Shown: positions 24,801 through 34,199 of the stretch, in pieces
Layout: every line of letters begins with the position of its first letter
How positions within the stretch are numbered: position 1 is the stretch's first letter
NCBI GenBank assembly: GCA_037976565.1
Contig: CP137681.1
Location: 29,574,127-29,638,126 of the forward strand
Length of the DNA stretch: 64,000 nucleotides
DNA from: Mesocentrotus franciscanus
Lineage: Eukaryota > Echinodermata > Echinoidea > Camarodonta > Strongylocentrotidae
Direction of reading: 5' to 3'
Notes under the pieces: model-generated
Databases searched by the model: none
Told to the model about the DNA's origin: nothing
The model's input: the letters and a program-made list of their open reading frames with translations, nothing else
Made by a program: the position numbers and the translations under genes

Positions 24801-25045
24801 TCTGTTGAGAGCCAGAGGGATGTTAACCTGCGGTAACCGTATGACTCCTGTATTAAAGGGCAAGTCCACCCTGATATAACTTGTGTTTGATTGATCGCAA
24901 CTTCAAAATACCATAACTTTCTTATTTGTTATCGGATTTTGCTTCAACTTTCACTGACCTGTACTTCTCATTTTCTTATTGTATATTACCAACTTGGTAT
25001 CAGGGTGGACATCCCCTTTAAAGCCTATAGGAATCAAAGAATACA
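24801..25045. repeat. H hairpin copy interrupted in its right arm by a TTAA element
   Basis: The left arm CTGTTGAGAGCCAGAGGGAT plus GTTAAC is clear (24802-24827). At the expected right-arm GTTAA the sequence is split by the 161-bp element at 24857-25017. It resumes at 25018 as TTAAAGCCTATAGG, a diverged version of TTAAAGCCCTTCTGG. Confidence 0.65.
24857..25017. mobile_element. 161-bp TTAA-flanked MITE
   Basis: It has TTAA at 24853-24856 and 25018-25021. Termini are AGGGCAAGTCCACCCTGATA and, inverted at the other end, AGGGGATGTCCACCCTGATA. The TTAA target and AGGG ends suggest a Kolobok-type element. It encodes nothing. Confidence 0.82.
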
Positions 25046-25215
25046 ATAGTCATATAACTAGTCATACACCTAGAATCTAATTTTGAGTCTATTGCCTGGG
25101 GTTGTGCCCAATTTCAGGCTCTGCCCCATCTGTGTTTCAGGCTGTTACATGCTTCATATCATACAGATTGAATGTGGTTCTAACATGAATGTGTAGCTGT
25201 TCAGACTAATGTATC

Positions 25216-25281
25216 TTTGTTGAGAGCCAAAAGGCTGTTAACTCATTTACTTTAACGCAGAGTTAAAGCCCTTCTTGCTCT
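25216..25281. repeat. H hairpin repeat copy
   Basis: The left arm is TGTTGAGAGCCAAAAGGCTG, the loop is ACTCATTTACTTTAACGCAG, and the right arm is AGTTAAAGCCCTTCTTGCTC. It runs straight into the 11-bp minisatellite. Confidence 0.9.
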
Positions 25282-25433
25282 CATCTTGCACTCATCTTGC
25301 ACTCATCTTGCACTCATCTTTCACTCATCTTGCACTCATCTTGCACTCGTCTTTCACTCGTCTTGCACTCATCTTGCACTCATCTTGCACTCATCTTGCA
25401 CTCATCTTGCACTCATCTTTCACTCATCTTTCA
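25280..25433. repeat. 11-bp minisatellite, 14 copies
   Basis: The unit is CTCATCTTGCA, with variants CTCATCTTTCA and CTCGTCTTGCA; 14 x 11 bp = 154 bp. The unit resembles the adjoining H right-arm end (CTTGCTCTCA), so it probably grew from that end. Confidence 0.97.
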
Positions 25434-25460
25434 CATAGAGATCAGGCAATCAACATAACA

Positions 25461-25533
25461 TCTGTTTGGAGCAAGAAGAGCATTCACTCATTACTCTAAC
25501 ACAGAGTCAACTCCCTTATTGCTCTGAAAAGAT
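25461..25533. repeat. H hairpin repeat copy
   Basis: The left arm is CTGTTTGGAGCAAGAAGAGC, the loop is CATTACTCTAACACAGAG, and the right arm is TCAACTCCCTTATTGCTCTG. It lies on the far side of the minisatellite from the 25216 copy. Confidence 0.85.
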
Positions 25534-25539
25534 GATCTG

Positions 25540-27440
25540 TCCATGTATTTCATATAGAGCTGACACTATTTTGACTCTTGATGGATGATGTTTGTGACAA
25601 ATTTTGCAGATCAAAATCTTTTGATGCAATACACTCGTTTTTGCTTGAACTTCCATGTACTATATGTGTTTAGGAAGAAGAATAGGAGATGATGCGTTAT
25701 TGACAAATGGATCAGTGCAATTGATGCCACTTTTTGCTTCTAAGTCCGATCTCGTTTGAAAACAAATGTACAAAGGTATATTTGCCTTCACATTCAAGCA
25801 GTAGAGACCGGCATGTAGATGTTATAAAGTCAATATTTTTCCTATGGGATATATTTAAAGGGATAATTCATCTTACTTATAAAACTAGTCTATTTTCAAT
25901 TTTTGTTTGCAAAAGAGTCTCCTACACAGGACATTGTTGAGTTATGACATTGCAATGTCTCTGAGCAATGCCAACACCAAAGAAATTATTCCTGTAATGC
26001 TGAAAGCGTAGTTCTGTAATTGATTCACTCAAATTTAGAACAGATTTTTAGTCACAAACTATTTCTACTTTAATAGAATCTAAAGATTTTCACCAGTTGG
26101 CCAATACAATATTCCATATGCCATACCTTCAACCTATAATCCATAAAGTTATGCAGTTGTATTTATTATATTTTGTCCACACCCCACAAGTGCCTTTGGT
26201 CAAAAAGACAGGCAGAATACCCTTTGTGCAGCCTGAACCTAAATACATTGTAGGTAGGGCCTTAAGAAGAATAAACTATTCATGTATACATGGCTATGAT
26301 AATAGAAGCATTAGAATAAATCGATTCACATCAATTGATTGAGTTCTTACATTGTATACCAGCAGTTGCGTTTCTCTGTTCAAAGGAATTCTCTAATCCC
26401 CCTGCAGGGGAGTTAGAGTTGAGATGACCCTTTTTCCCTCACAAATTAGAGCATTTGACAATGCTGCTTATTCTGAGGTTATTTATTTACAGATGAGATG
26501 AGAGATGAAAAATAGAATTGGCAGTATTGGGTCACAGTTATCCATGCTTTAAAGAGCTTTACTATTTTTTTTGTCAAACCCACCGTACACTAGACAATCT
26601 GAATGCGATTTGAGTAAGATGTGAAAATTAGAATGCTTAAAATCTTTCTAATTTTGGTTCCCAGTACTTGCAGTCAGAATGTATTCTTGCCATCTACATC
26701 TAACTCAACAGCAGCAAATTCCACCAGACTTTATTTCTCACAGTATATAATAAAAGGCAAGACCCTCTGAATATATCCATATAACCATAATTGCTGAAAA
26801 GCTGGGTGTTAGAGTCTCTAAGTGTATTTTCCTAACCTCGTGGCAGACATAAAAACCTGCGAAATATGATCATTTGCACTATTCATGCGGTTTCGAAAAC
26901 ATTATCTCCCGTGTGAAAATGGTGGAGTTGAAGAATGGGTTGACTGCAAAGCACAATAAACGCCTTGGTTCGGTGAGACGGTAATGAATGGTGGATTGAA
27001 TAGAGAGCTGGAAAGAAAAGTGGAGTTGACATATGACAGATGAATACTAAAGCGCTTCACGACCAATGAACAGTTCAATTGTGCATTGGCATTTTGCCTT
27101 AATCCAAATGGTCTTGTATGATCCTGTTTCTGAATCATCATCATTATATGAATAATTTCAGTGGAACATAAAGTGTCATTTTCTTCCAACCAGATTCTTA
27201 TCATATTGATATTAATATAGTTAATTTAAAAGCAACAATCATTTTGTGTGATCAGATTTAGTACCACCATTAAGTATCAACATCAAAATCCTTTCTGGAG
27301 AGTGCTTAGGCAAGTTGTAGGCCTATACATGAGGTTTGCCTAGGTCAAAATCTTTTTGTGATCCATAGAATGTTGTGACAAATTGTATAAAGCTAGATTA
27401 TTTTTTCATATTTTTATCAAATGTTGCTCCTACCATCATG
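25540..27440. other. Unannotated intronic sequence
   Basis: AT-rich, unique-looking. A small perfect palindrome-like segment lies at 26391-26418 (CTCTAATCCCC against GGGGAGTTAGAG). No exon or element was recognised; frames at 26097-26342 and 26902-27204 match nothing known. Confidence 0.5.
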
Positions 27441-27443
27441 GAG

Positions 27444-27518
27444 CTTGTTTGGAGCCATAAGGGCATTAACTCTATTTGGAGTGATGTGAGCTAATGCCCT
27501 TCTGGCTCCAAACAGACG
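27444..27518. repeat. H hairpin repeat copy, best-paired example
   Basis: The left arm is TGTTTGGAGCCATAAGGGCA plus TTAACTC. The right arm is GAGCTAATGCCCTTCTGGCT plus CCAAACAGA. 25 of 27 positions pair across a 15-nt loop. It is the TTTGGAGCC subtype, matched by GGCTCCAAA on the other arm. Confidence 0.95.
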
Positions 27519-27618
27519 ATACCCGGTTTGCTTGTCACACTCCCCATTACCTGCAGGAACCGAGTCTATCATGTATTAAGCATATGGGAGTGAGAGAACT
27601 CAGTTGTCATTGGGTTGA

Positions 27619-28289
27619 AGATAAAGTTGAGTTCTGGGGAGTGTTTTACAAAGACTAAGATCGACTTTAAGTTGGACTTAACTATGGCAGGTCGTTCATG
27701 CCACTGTTTGCTCTCACCATTTACTGGCATTTGTCTCTCAAGGGACGTAAAAATCATGGTCACAAATCTACAGAATGTATATTTTTGATAATTCATTATT
27801 GAAGGAAAAATTATTATCTAAAGATCCTAATGGTGAGAGCAAACAGTGGCATGAACGGCCTGCCATAGTTAAGTCCAACTTAAAATCGATCTTAGTCTTT
27901 GTGAAACACTCCCCTGGTCATGCGATTGCATTATGAAAGAAACAGTGTGGAATCAATCAGAAAGTTGATCATATAGCATATAAGTATTGGTGTGTACTGC
28001 AAAGTTCTAGAATCATCAAAATGACAAGAACTTTGGCCCAGTCTTGGTAAAGTTACAAGCACTGTACACAGAAAGATTTACAGTATATGGGACTACACGA
28101 ACATGTGGCATAAACATGAGGCCCACATTTTAAAGCTGTTTACATGTCATATTTAGAATATGAAGGCATTTGAAGAGCCATGCTTTTCAGGGAGAAAAAA
28201 AAAATGATGATGTTCTTCCACACTTGCATAATAACAACAAAAACACTCACAAATTACTTTCAACCTCTCCACAGAACTCAACCTTTTCT
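27619..28289. mobile_element. Family B TTAA element with a nested MITE
   Basis: The right end (CAGAACTCAACCTTTTCT followed by TTAA at 28290-28293) and left end (AGATAAAGTTGAGTTCTG after TTGA) are inverted repeats of each other. Without the 277-bp insert it is about 390 bp. 28000-28070 is the reverse complement of 23010-23100. Confidence 0.82.
27637..27913. mobile_element. 277-bp MITE with about 85-bp TIRs and CTG target duplication
   Basis: It begins GGGAGTGTTTTACAAAGACT and ends in the inverted copy of this (AAACACTCCC). The arms run about 85 bp to the CTCACCATT boundary with only a few mismatches. CTG at 27634-27636 is repeated at 27914-27916. Uninterrupted family B copies read GAGTTCTGGTCATGC with a single CTG, which proves the insertion point. 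Confidence 0.92.
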
Positions 28290-28299
28290 TTAATTTATA

Positions 28300-30165
28300 T
28301 TAGAATTACGGAAGGGCACCAAAGGTACATGTATAGTGCCAAGGGAAGGTACCCAAAGTGCATTCCTATATTCATAAATCATTTCTCTCACCAATTTTCA
28401 AAACACTTGATAAATCTTTTTCCACCAATATACATGTACAGGCAATTTCTGTAGGGACCTTTCTAGAGGGGACTATTTCTATTCATAAAGATGAAGCATT
28501 GAAACGTTTCCCAATGGATTATTATTTTCATTTTAAATCATAGAAAGGATATCCAGGGTAATATGTCCGAGGGAAGTTCATGACAATAGATTTTGTCGAT
28601 GACAAGAATCCCTATGAGCGGGACTAAAAGCATAGCAAATACAGATTCCTATTGTTGTGCATGCTCTCTCGTTCTGTCTATCTTGGGCTGTTTTTTTCTC
28701 TCGTCTCCTCCTCTTTCCCTATCAAATGCCCCTTCACTCAGACCATGCATCGGCTGTGATAAGTATGCATATGAGTTAAAACACTTTTTTTCTTCTTTTT
28801 TGAACATTTTTACTTCAGCAACAATTCATTTCATGTGTATTAGAATCATCAAGTCACACAATATGTATTATTCTCAGTGCTCCCCAAGTGCACCAGAACT
28901 AAAATTTTGCTGGCACAAATGATAACTGATCGGTTTTAAGCCATTTTTTCTCCTTTCCAACTGACATGTAGGCCTAACTTACTGTGTACACTGCATATCT
29001 TGGTTCATTTCGTTGTACAATACTGCCTTTCACACCAAGTACCGGTAGTATTTTTTTCGTCCATAGTTGAGGTTCCAAAGAATTCTCTCTTTGTGAGATC
29101 TTAATTAGTTTACCTCTGTTTTATATTTTTTAATTTGTTCCTTTTATGAGAGCTAGGAAACATGAGGGGAAATAAAAGTGGAGAGAAGAGAGAGAGAGAG
29201 AGAGAGGGAGAGGGCGGTGACATCTTAATGAGTATTCGAGAGGAAGAAAGACAAGCAAAGAGAGAGATACTGAAAAAGGGAAAAAGAGATAACTTCAGGT
29301 GAGGAATTGAAATAATATCAGTGTTTTGTTGATTCTGATCAAATATTGAATAAAATTAGTGAGCTATCTGTGTAATACATCTCAAAATGAAATCTGTTGG
29401 TGGACAACAGTTCAATTTGTTTCTTCTCAATTTGTTTATTTGCCTTCTATCTAGCTTGGTAAAAGTGGGTATCATTACAGACCCTATCTTTCATTTGAAG
29501 ATGGAACAAAATCTCACACATGGAAAGGAGCATTGATCATACGTCACCCGATCATAATCAAGTCATTATGCGTGATTTACATCACGTAAAAAAATAATAT
29601 CATCTGCAATTTTGTGTCCTCTCGATCGCGGCATCCACAGATATCGACACAAAAGAGAATTGACGTAGGTTCTCTCCAATAGGAAGGTCAAAATGTAGAT
29701 CGTGAGGTGATACCGCCATCATTTCTTTTCCCCCTATGCATCAGTCAATTATACATAATACATGTAGTTGTGATATTTATTTTCTGAACTCATTATCAGC
29801 CCTACTGGAGGGCAGGATACCGTTGTAGATATTGGTCTTATTAGAAGTGATGATAACTTATAAAAAAAGATTGGAGAGAAACTGTTATTATATACCCTCA
29901 AGCATTGATTGGAATACTCAAATTCTGATGGAAAACTTTTGATTTTTAATCTGATATACTCCCCTAATTTCCATCGTGATTTTTTTCCTTCTTCACATTA
30001 CAATACTGTCTAAGATCTTTATTTGATTCTGCAAGGGGTTATCATTTGTGATGAATACATGTAGGTAACAATTTTGTTTATCTGCTTATTTTATTTATAT
30101 ATTCTATTTATTATTTGATGTAAAGATGAATGGCGAGCCTATAACTGCTATTATTTGGTATACAA
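28300..30165. other. Unannotated intronic sequence
   Basis: A (GA)n stretch lies at about 29183-29215 and a CpG-retaining patch at 29560-29720. The remainder is AT-rich with no recognised exon. Confidence 0.5.
29560..29720. promoter_or_regulatory. CpG-retaining patch with CRE-like words
   Basis: It contains TACGTCACC, GCGTGATTTACATCACGTAA, CTCGATCGCGGC and TGACGTAGG. TACGTCA and TGACGTA resemble CREB/ATF sites. It is a candidate intronic enhancer only. Confidence 0.25.
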
Positions 30166-30171
30166 ACTGAG

Positions 30172-30290
30172 TATTTACTCATAAAAATATTATACAGGCT
30201 GTTTATTCATAAAATATTGTACAGACTATTTACTCATAAAATATTGTACAGACTATTTACTCATAAAATATTATACTTATTATTTATGCT
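30172..30290. repeat. 28-bp tandem repeat, about 4 copies
   Basis: ACTCATAAAATATT(G/A)TACAG units start near 30176, 30205, 30232 and 30260. A degenerate tail follows. Confidence 0.9.
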
Positions 30291-30697
30291 GACTCATGTT
30301 ATTGTATGGAACTTACTCATAGAATATTTTACTTTTTATTTAGAAAATACTGTAGTGACCATGTACTCAAAATTTTATTTTGAGTAAATTTATTTAACTA
30401 TTCAATCATAAAATGCAATATTCCTACTCAAATTTGTTTTCATCCTGTGGATCAAGCTGTGTAAAACTATAAACAAGAGTGGGAAATATCATTCTTTGGG
30501 GGAAGCTTTAGAGCTTGAGATTCAACATTCCATTGTGTGTGTATTTTCACAAGTATTTTATAGACAAATTTAATACTTTTCAAAACCACGTGAACCATAT
30601 ACACATCGCTACTAATGGTGTAAAATTCAATTATTTGGACCAGCTGCTTTTAAATGGTTTTTATGAACTCTCCAATCATTAAACACAATGTTAAGAT

Positions 30698-30775
30698 TAT
30701 CTGATCGGAGCTAGAAGGGCATTAACTCATCTACCTTTACATGGAATTAACACCCTTCTTGCTTTTGAGAGATGA
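30698..30775. repeat. H hairpin repeat copy
   Basis: The left arm is TCTGATCGGAGCTAGAAGGG, the loop is ACTCATCTACCTTTACATGG, and the right arm is AATTAACACCCTTCTTGCTT. Confidence 0.88.
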
Positions 30776-30780
30776 AATCT

Positions 30781-30850
30781 TCTGTTTAGTACTACAAGGT
30801 TGTTAACCCAATGTTTATATGAGTTTATACCTTTCTGGCTTCAAATAGAC
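30781..30850. repeat. H hairpin repeat copy, diverged left arm
   Basis: The left arm is TCTGTTTAGTACTACAAGGT and the right arm is ATACCTTTCTGGCTTCAAAT plus AGAC. It directly abuts the previous copy. Confidence 0.78.
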
Positions 30851-30929
30851 AAAAGGTTCTAGCTTTTAAAAAATCTTTTTAAATTTTTTTTCTTTCTAAT
30901 GTTCATCCTCAGTGTTAAAGGACTAGTTA

Positions 30930-31070
30930 TGCTACGGTCACAAAGGTCCGTACGAACGTTAATTTTGTACGAATCTCCCTGTTTTTCCATTGTCTTCCCG
31001 AATTTCCATTGTCTGAAAATCGTTCGTACGGCGTTCGTAGCAGTTCGTAATGGCATTTGTGACCGAGGCT
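30930..31070. mobile_element. 141-bp MITE, TTA-flanked
   Basis: TTA lies at 30927-30929 and 31071-31073. Termini are TGCTACGGTCACAAAGG and, inverted, AGCCTCGGTCACAAATG; inside, GTACGAACG words occur in both orientations. The 3-bp TTA duplication suggests a PIF/Harbinger-type element. Confidence 0.75.
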
Positions 31071-31867
31071 TTATGGCAAAGGAATATAAAATGAAAAATT
31101 TGAAGTAAATTGAACCCATTGACTACCGAGTTCTGATTTCCATAGGCTTAATACATGATCCACTGGCTCCTGTAGGTAATGGGTTAACCTACTAAACAGC
31201 TGACTTCACATATACAATGTAGGAAGAGGTTCACATGAAACATCCTTGCACATGTTTCTGGTAAGACCTCATTCCGACGACGCACATGGGGTTACTAACT
31301 GACAGATTCTGTCCCAGAAATGCACCTTTGTCCGGTATGCAAGTTGAGGGGTAAAAGAGAGTGAAGTTAATCATCGATGCATTCCAGAAATGCCCAGCAT
31401 ACCTGCCGCTATACTACCACAGCACTGAGGCCTCCATATCTGCTATTGTTATTGTGTGTATATTATGCAAGGTACATAGGAGGGTTCTGATCTACATTCC
31501 AGTGAATATATTCAAGCGAGAGAAAGAGAGAGGGAGAGAGAGAGAGAGGTTTTTCACAGTCAAAGTTGCCACCTAAACAACTAGCTGTGGATAGATTTGG
31601 AGCTAATGTATTTAGCATACATCTTTGCAGACGTACGATCATTCGTTTTGACGATATTTCGAGAGGATAGAAATAGGGCGAGCTATAAGGGAACGTAGAG
31701 GGAACATGGCTCTGTTGATTATGGTAGGTAAAGTAATTTGAGATCTACTTAAGATGTCGTTTCAAGGTTGAAGAACTGGTCGCCCATCCATCTTCCAGAG
31801 ATGGAACATTTGAGTGTGCATCTTTAATGGAGGATTGTTATGATAGGATATCATCTGTACACACTGT

Positions 31868-31922
31868 TAAACTGTGTGTTAAACTATATGAGGTAATGCC
31901 CTACTGGCTCCAAACAGACGAT
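31868..31922. repeat. H hairpin repeat, right half only
   Basis: GAGGTAATGCCCTACTGGCT plus CCAAACAGACGAT matches the right arm of the 27444 copy. The left arm is not recognisable. Confidence 0.75.
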
Positions 31923-32048
31923 GTACATGTACATATGCTGTGCATGCTAATACACATGTGCATCTAAAGTTATGCTAATGTAAGCTCATGTAGCACATGT
32001 GTTTGTAAAGTGTCTAGAAGGGACATACCGGTAAACATCATTCAGAAT

Positions 32049-32365
32049 GATGGGATTCGTATGTCGACAGAACGTGGCTATAATTCATTCTGGAATGTTT
32101 ATCCTGCAGTAGATTGATTGTTTGAACCAGTAAAATAAAAACAAAACTTGTTGGAAATCATCTTCAATATAAACTTCAACTCTCATTTGCACAGAGTGAC
32201 CTGTGTTAAGCACATAGCGTCGGGCCTACTTAACTTGATTTCATTATCTTTCTATGCTAATTACTCAGCCCCTACACATTTTCTACCTAAATTGTTTCTT
32301 TCAGTGTAAGGTTTGTTGGATTCTGTGAGAATTATTTTCTATCATTACCAGAACTCAAGCTTATC
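32049..32365 (+). repeat. Dispersed repeat E, copy 1
   Basis: It aligns with 43281-43625 in the same orientation. Shared words include TTTATCCTGCAGTAGATTG, TTGTTTGAACCAGT, TCATTTGCACA-AGTGACC, GTGTCGGGCCTACTTA (GCGTCGGG here), TTATCTTTCTATGCT and TTTGTTGGATTC-GTGAG. Divergence is about 15-20%. No terminal repeats or coding potential are visible. Confidence 0.85.
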
Positions 32366-32496
32366 TTTAACATAGTAGCAACTGTACTCTCTTTGTACAG
32401 ATTTTGTAACTTAGTGATATACATATTACCATTGTGGCAATTTTGGCAAAATACCATTATATAGTATCTGAAGTATTTGCTATGATAGTTTATGAA

Positions 32497-32570
32497 TAAA
32501 GAGCCAGAAAGGCATGAAATCTGTGTTATAGGATACAAGTTAATACCCTTCTTCCTCACAAACAATCTTA
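32497..32570. repeat. H hairpin repeat copy, diverged
   Basis: The left arm is AAAGAGCCAGAAAGGCATGA and the right arm is AGTTAATACCCTTCTTCCTC plus ACAAACAAT. Confidence 0.78.
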
Positions 32571-32579
32571 CTGAGATGT

Positions 32580-33950
32580 ATCAGTATCATGGATGTACAT
32601 AGGTCAGGTCCAAGAGACTCCAGACATTCATTTTTGAGGTTATTACATTACTGGGAACATTTCAGAAGACCACTGAAACTTGATGATGTGAGTGGCTTTT
32701 AATACAGACAGTGAGTTGCACTGATTAATTAAGAATGAATGAATAAAAAGGCAGTAAATACTTTTACAGAATTTATAAGAAAAGCAGCTAGGTTTGATAA
32801 ATAAGCTTTTGTATTGGATAGTGGTGTTGACTCTTTATCTGTCAGCGTTCAGAATATCTTGCTAAATGTCAGGGTTTCTCTCCGCCATGCTTTGGCCTCG
32901 ATTCTCTCCCATAGCACGCTCTATCCTGATTTCATTACGTGGGATTACGTAGGCCCAATGGCTCAGCATACATAGTACTGTCTGCTCAGACGGTATGCTA
33001 CTAGACGTACGCTCAGCCGGACGACTTCCTTGGGAAGATCGAACCAGAGCTTTTTTTTCCCCCTCTATATCTCTGTGGTAGAAAGGGAGGGTATACGATT
33101 ACAGACAATATCCATGTAGATGTAGGTCACCAGGGTTTTGCATTCATTCAAGGATTTAATCAGGGTTTTGTCTTTATCTCAAGATTTTATTTCCCCTAAA
33201 GAGCAAGTAAAGGCAAATGCCATTATCACAGATTTGTTTCTAATTACTACATGCCAGCCCCCAATATATATATATATATTTATACCTTTTTTTTCTGTGG
33301 CACTTTTCTCAAATTTTCAAATAGATTGAGGGTGACAATTTAAAATATTTTAAGTCTTTTGGAAATGCAAAGAATTGTTATATCATAATATGATATGTGC
33401 TATTGGAGAATATAATATTATTAGCATGATATGTGTATGGCGAATCGCCCCTCATTGTAACATGCTCTTATCGAGTTGCTTTTTAACTCTTGTGTCCATA
33501 GCCTGCATCTATTTCTCCCTCATTAAAATTATCATCTTCAAGTCTAGCGCTCTTAATAAATCCCATGGCCTGTTCTTTGTTTACAAAACCCACAGACCAT
33601 TTTAGCAATAGCGATGAGTGATGGGCATGTTCAGTTCCACAGGTAGCTTTCTATGTCGGCTCAGTCCCACAGGTAGCTTTTTATGTTGGCTCAAGGCTAC
33701 CAGCAGACAATGCTCACAATAGGATATTTGTCATATATGATGCTGCTAATAAGGTCATGTCATATCTTACCTTCCAACTGTGTTAAAAGAAATAGAGTAC
33801 CATCTGTTACTATTTGTAATTTCACTTACATATCACAGGTAATTAGTATTATAGAATTGCATCGTCTTAGTGTGTGCATGTAGGGAAAAGTGTTGCAAGG
33901 TCTAAAGATTTCTGTGATAGTGAGAAAATTTAGGCCTCAATGTTTTTAGG
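32580..33950. other. Unannotated intronic sequence
   Basis: A short (TA)n lies at 33262-33281. A direct duplication of about 34 bp (CCACAGGTAGCTTT(C/T)TATGT) lies at 33630-33690. A few CpG words lie at 32930-33050. No exon was recognised. Confidence 0.5.
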
Positions 33951-33956
33951 AAATCT

Positions 33957-34071
33957 GGGCCCATATTCATAAAACCTTACCATTGCAAGTTTTCAAGTTA
34001 TATTGCATCTATAGGCTATAGTACGCAGTTAGTTGACAACCATGCTTAGTAATGTCTTATGAAAATAGGCC
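33957..34071. mobile_element. 115-bp MITE
   Basis: The left end GGGCCCATATTCATAAAACC is inverted at the right end (GGCCTATTTTCATAAGACAT read on the minus strand). The target duplication is not clear. Confidence 0.65.
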
Positions 34072-34082
34072 GAGTGTCCCTG

Positions 34083-34195
34083 TTACACAAAACTTACCAT
34101 TGATCGTAACTTTGCCATAAATGGTTACTTCCATGGAAACCTTGATTTAATTGGCTGTTGAGTAATGTTGCCATGGTGATACCTCATATGTCGGG
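34083..34195. mobile_element. Half of another palindromic MITE
   Basis: GTTACACAAAACTTACCATT, then GATCGTAACTTTGCCAT, then TTGCCATGGTGATA resembles one arm of a fold-back element I recall from echinoderm-type genomes. The complementary arm is missing. Confidence 0.4.
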
Positions 34196-34199
34196 TGAT

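Noticed and set aside
26097..26342. 81-codon frame with mixed composition
   Set aside because: No recognisable family or flanking splice sites in a consistent phase.
27569..27796. Similar minus-strand peptides at 27569-27796 and 36781-36972
   Set aside because: The similarity is due to both frames lying in copies of the same MITE; no gene family is implied.
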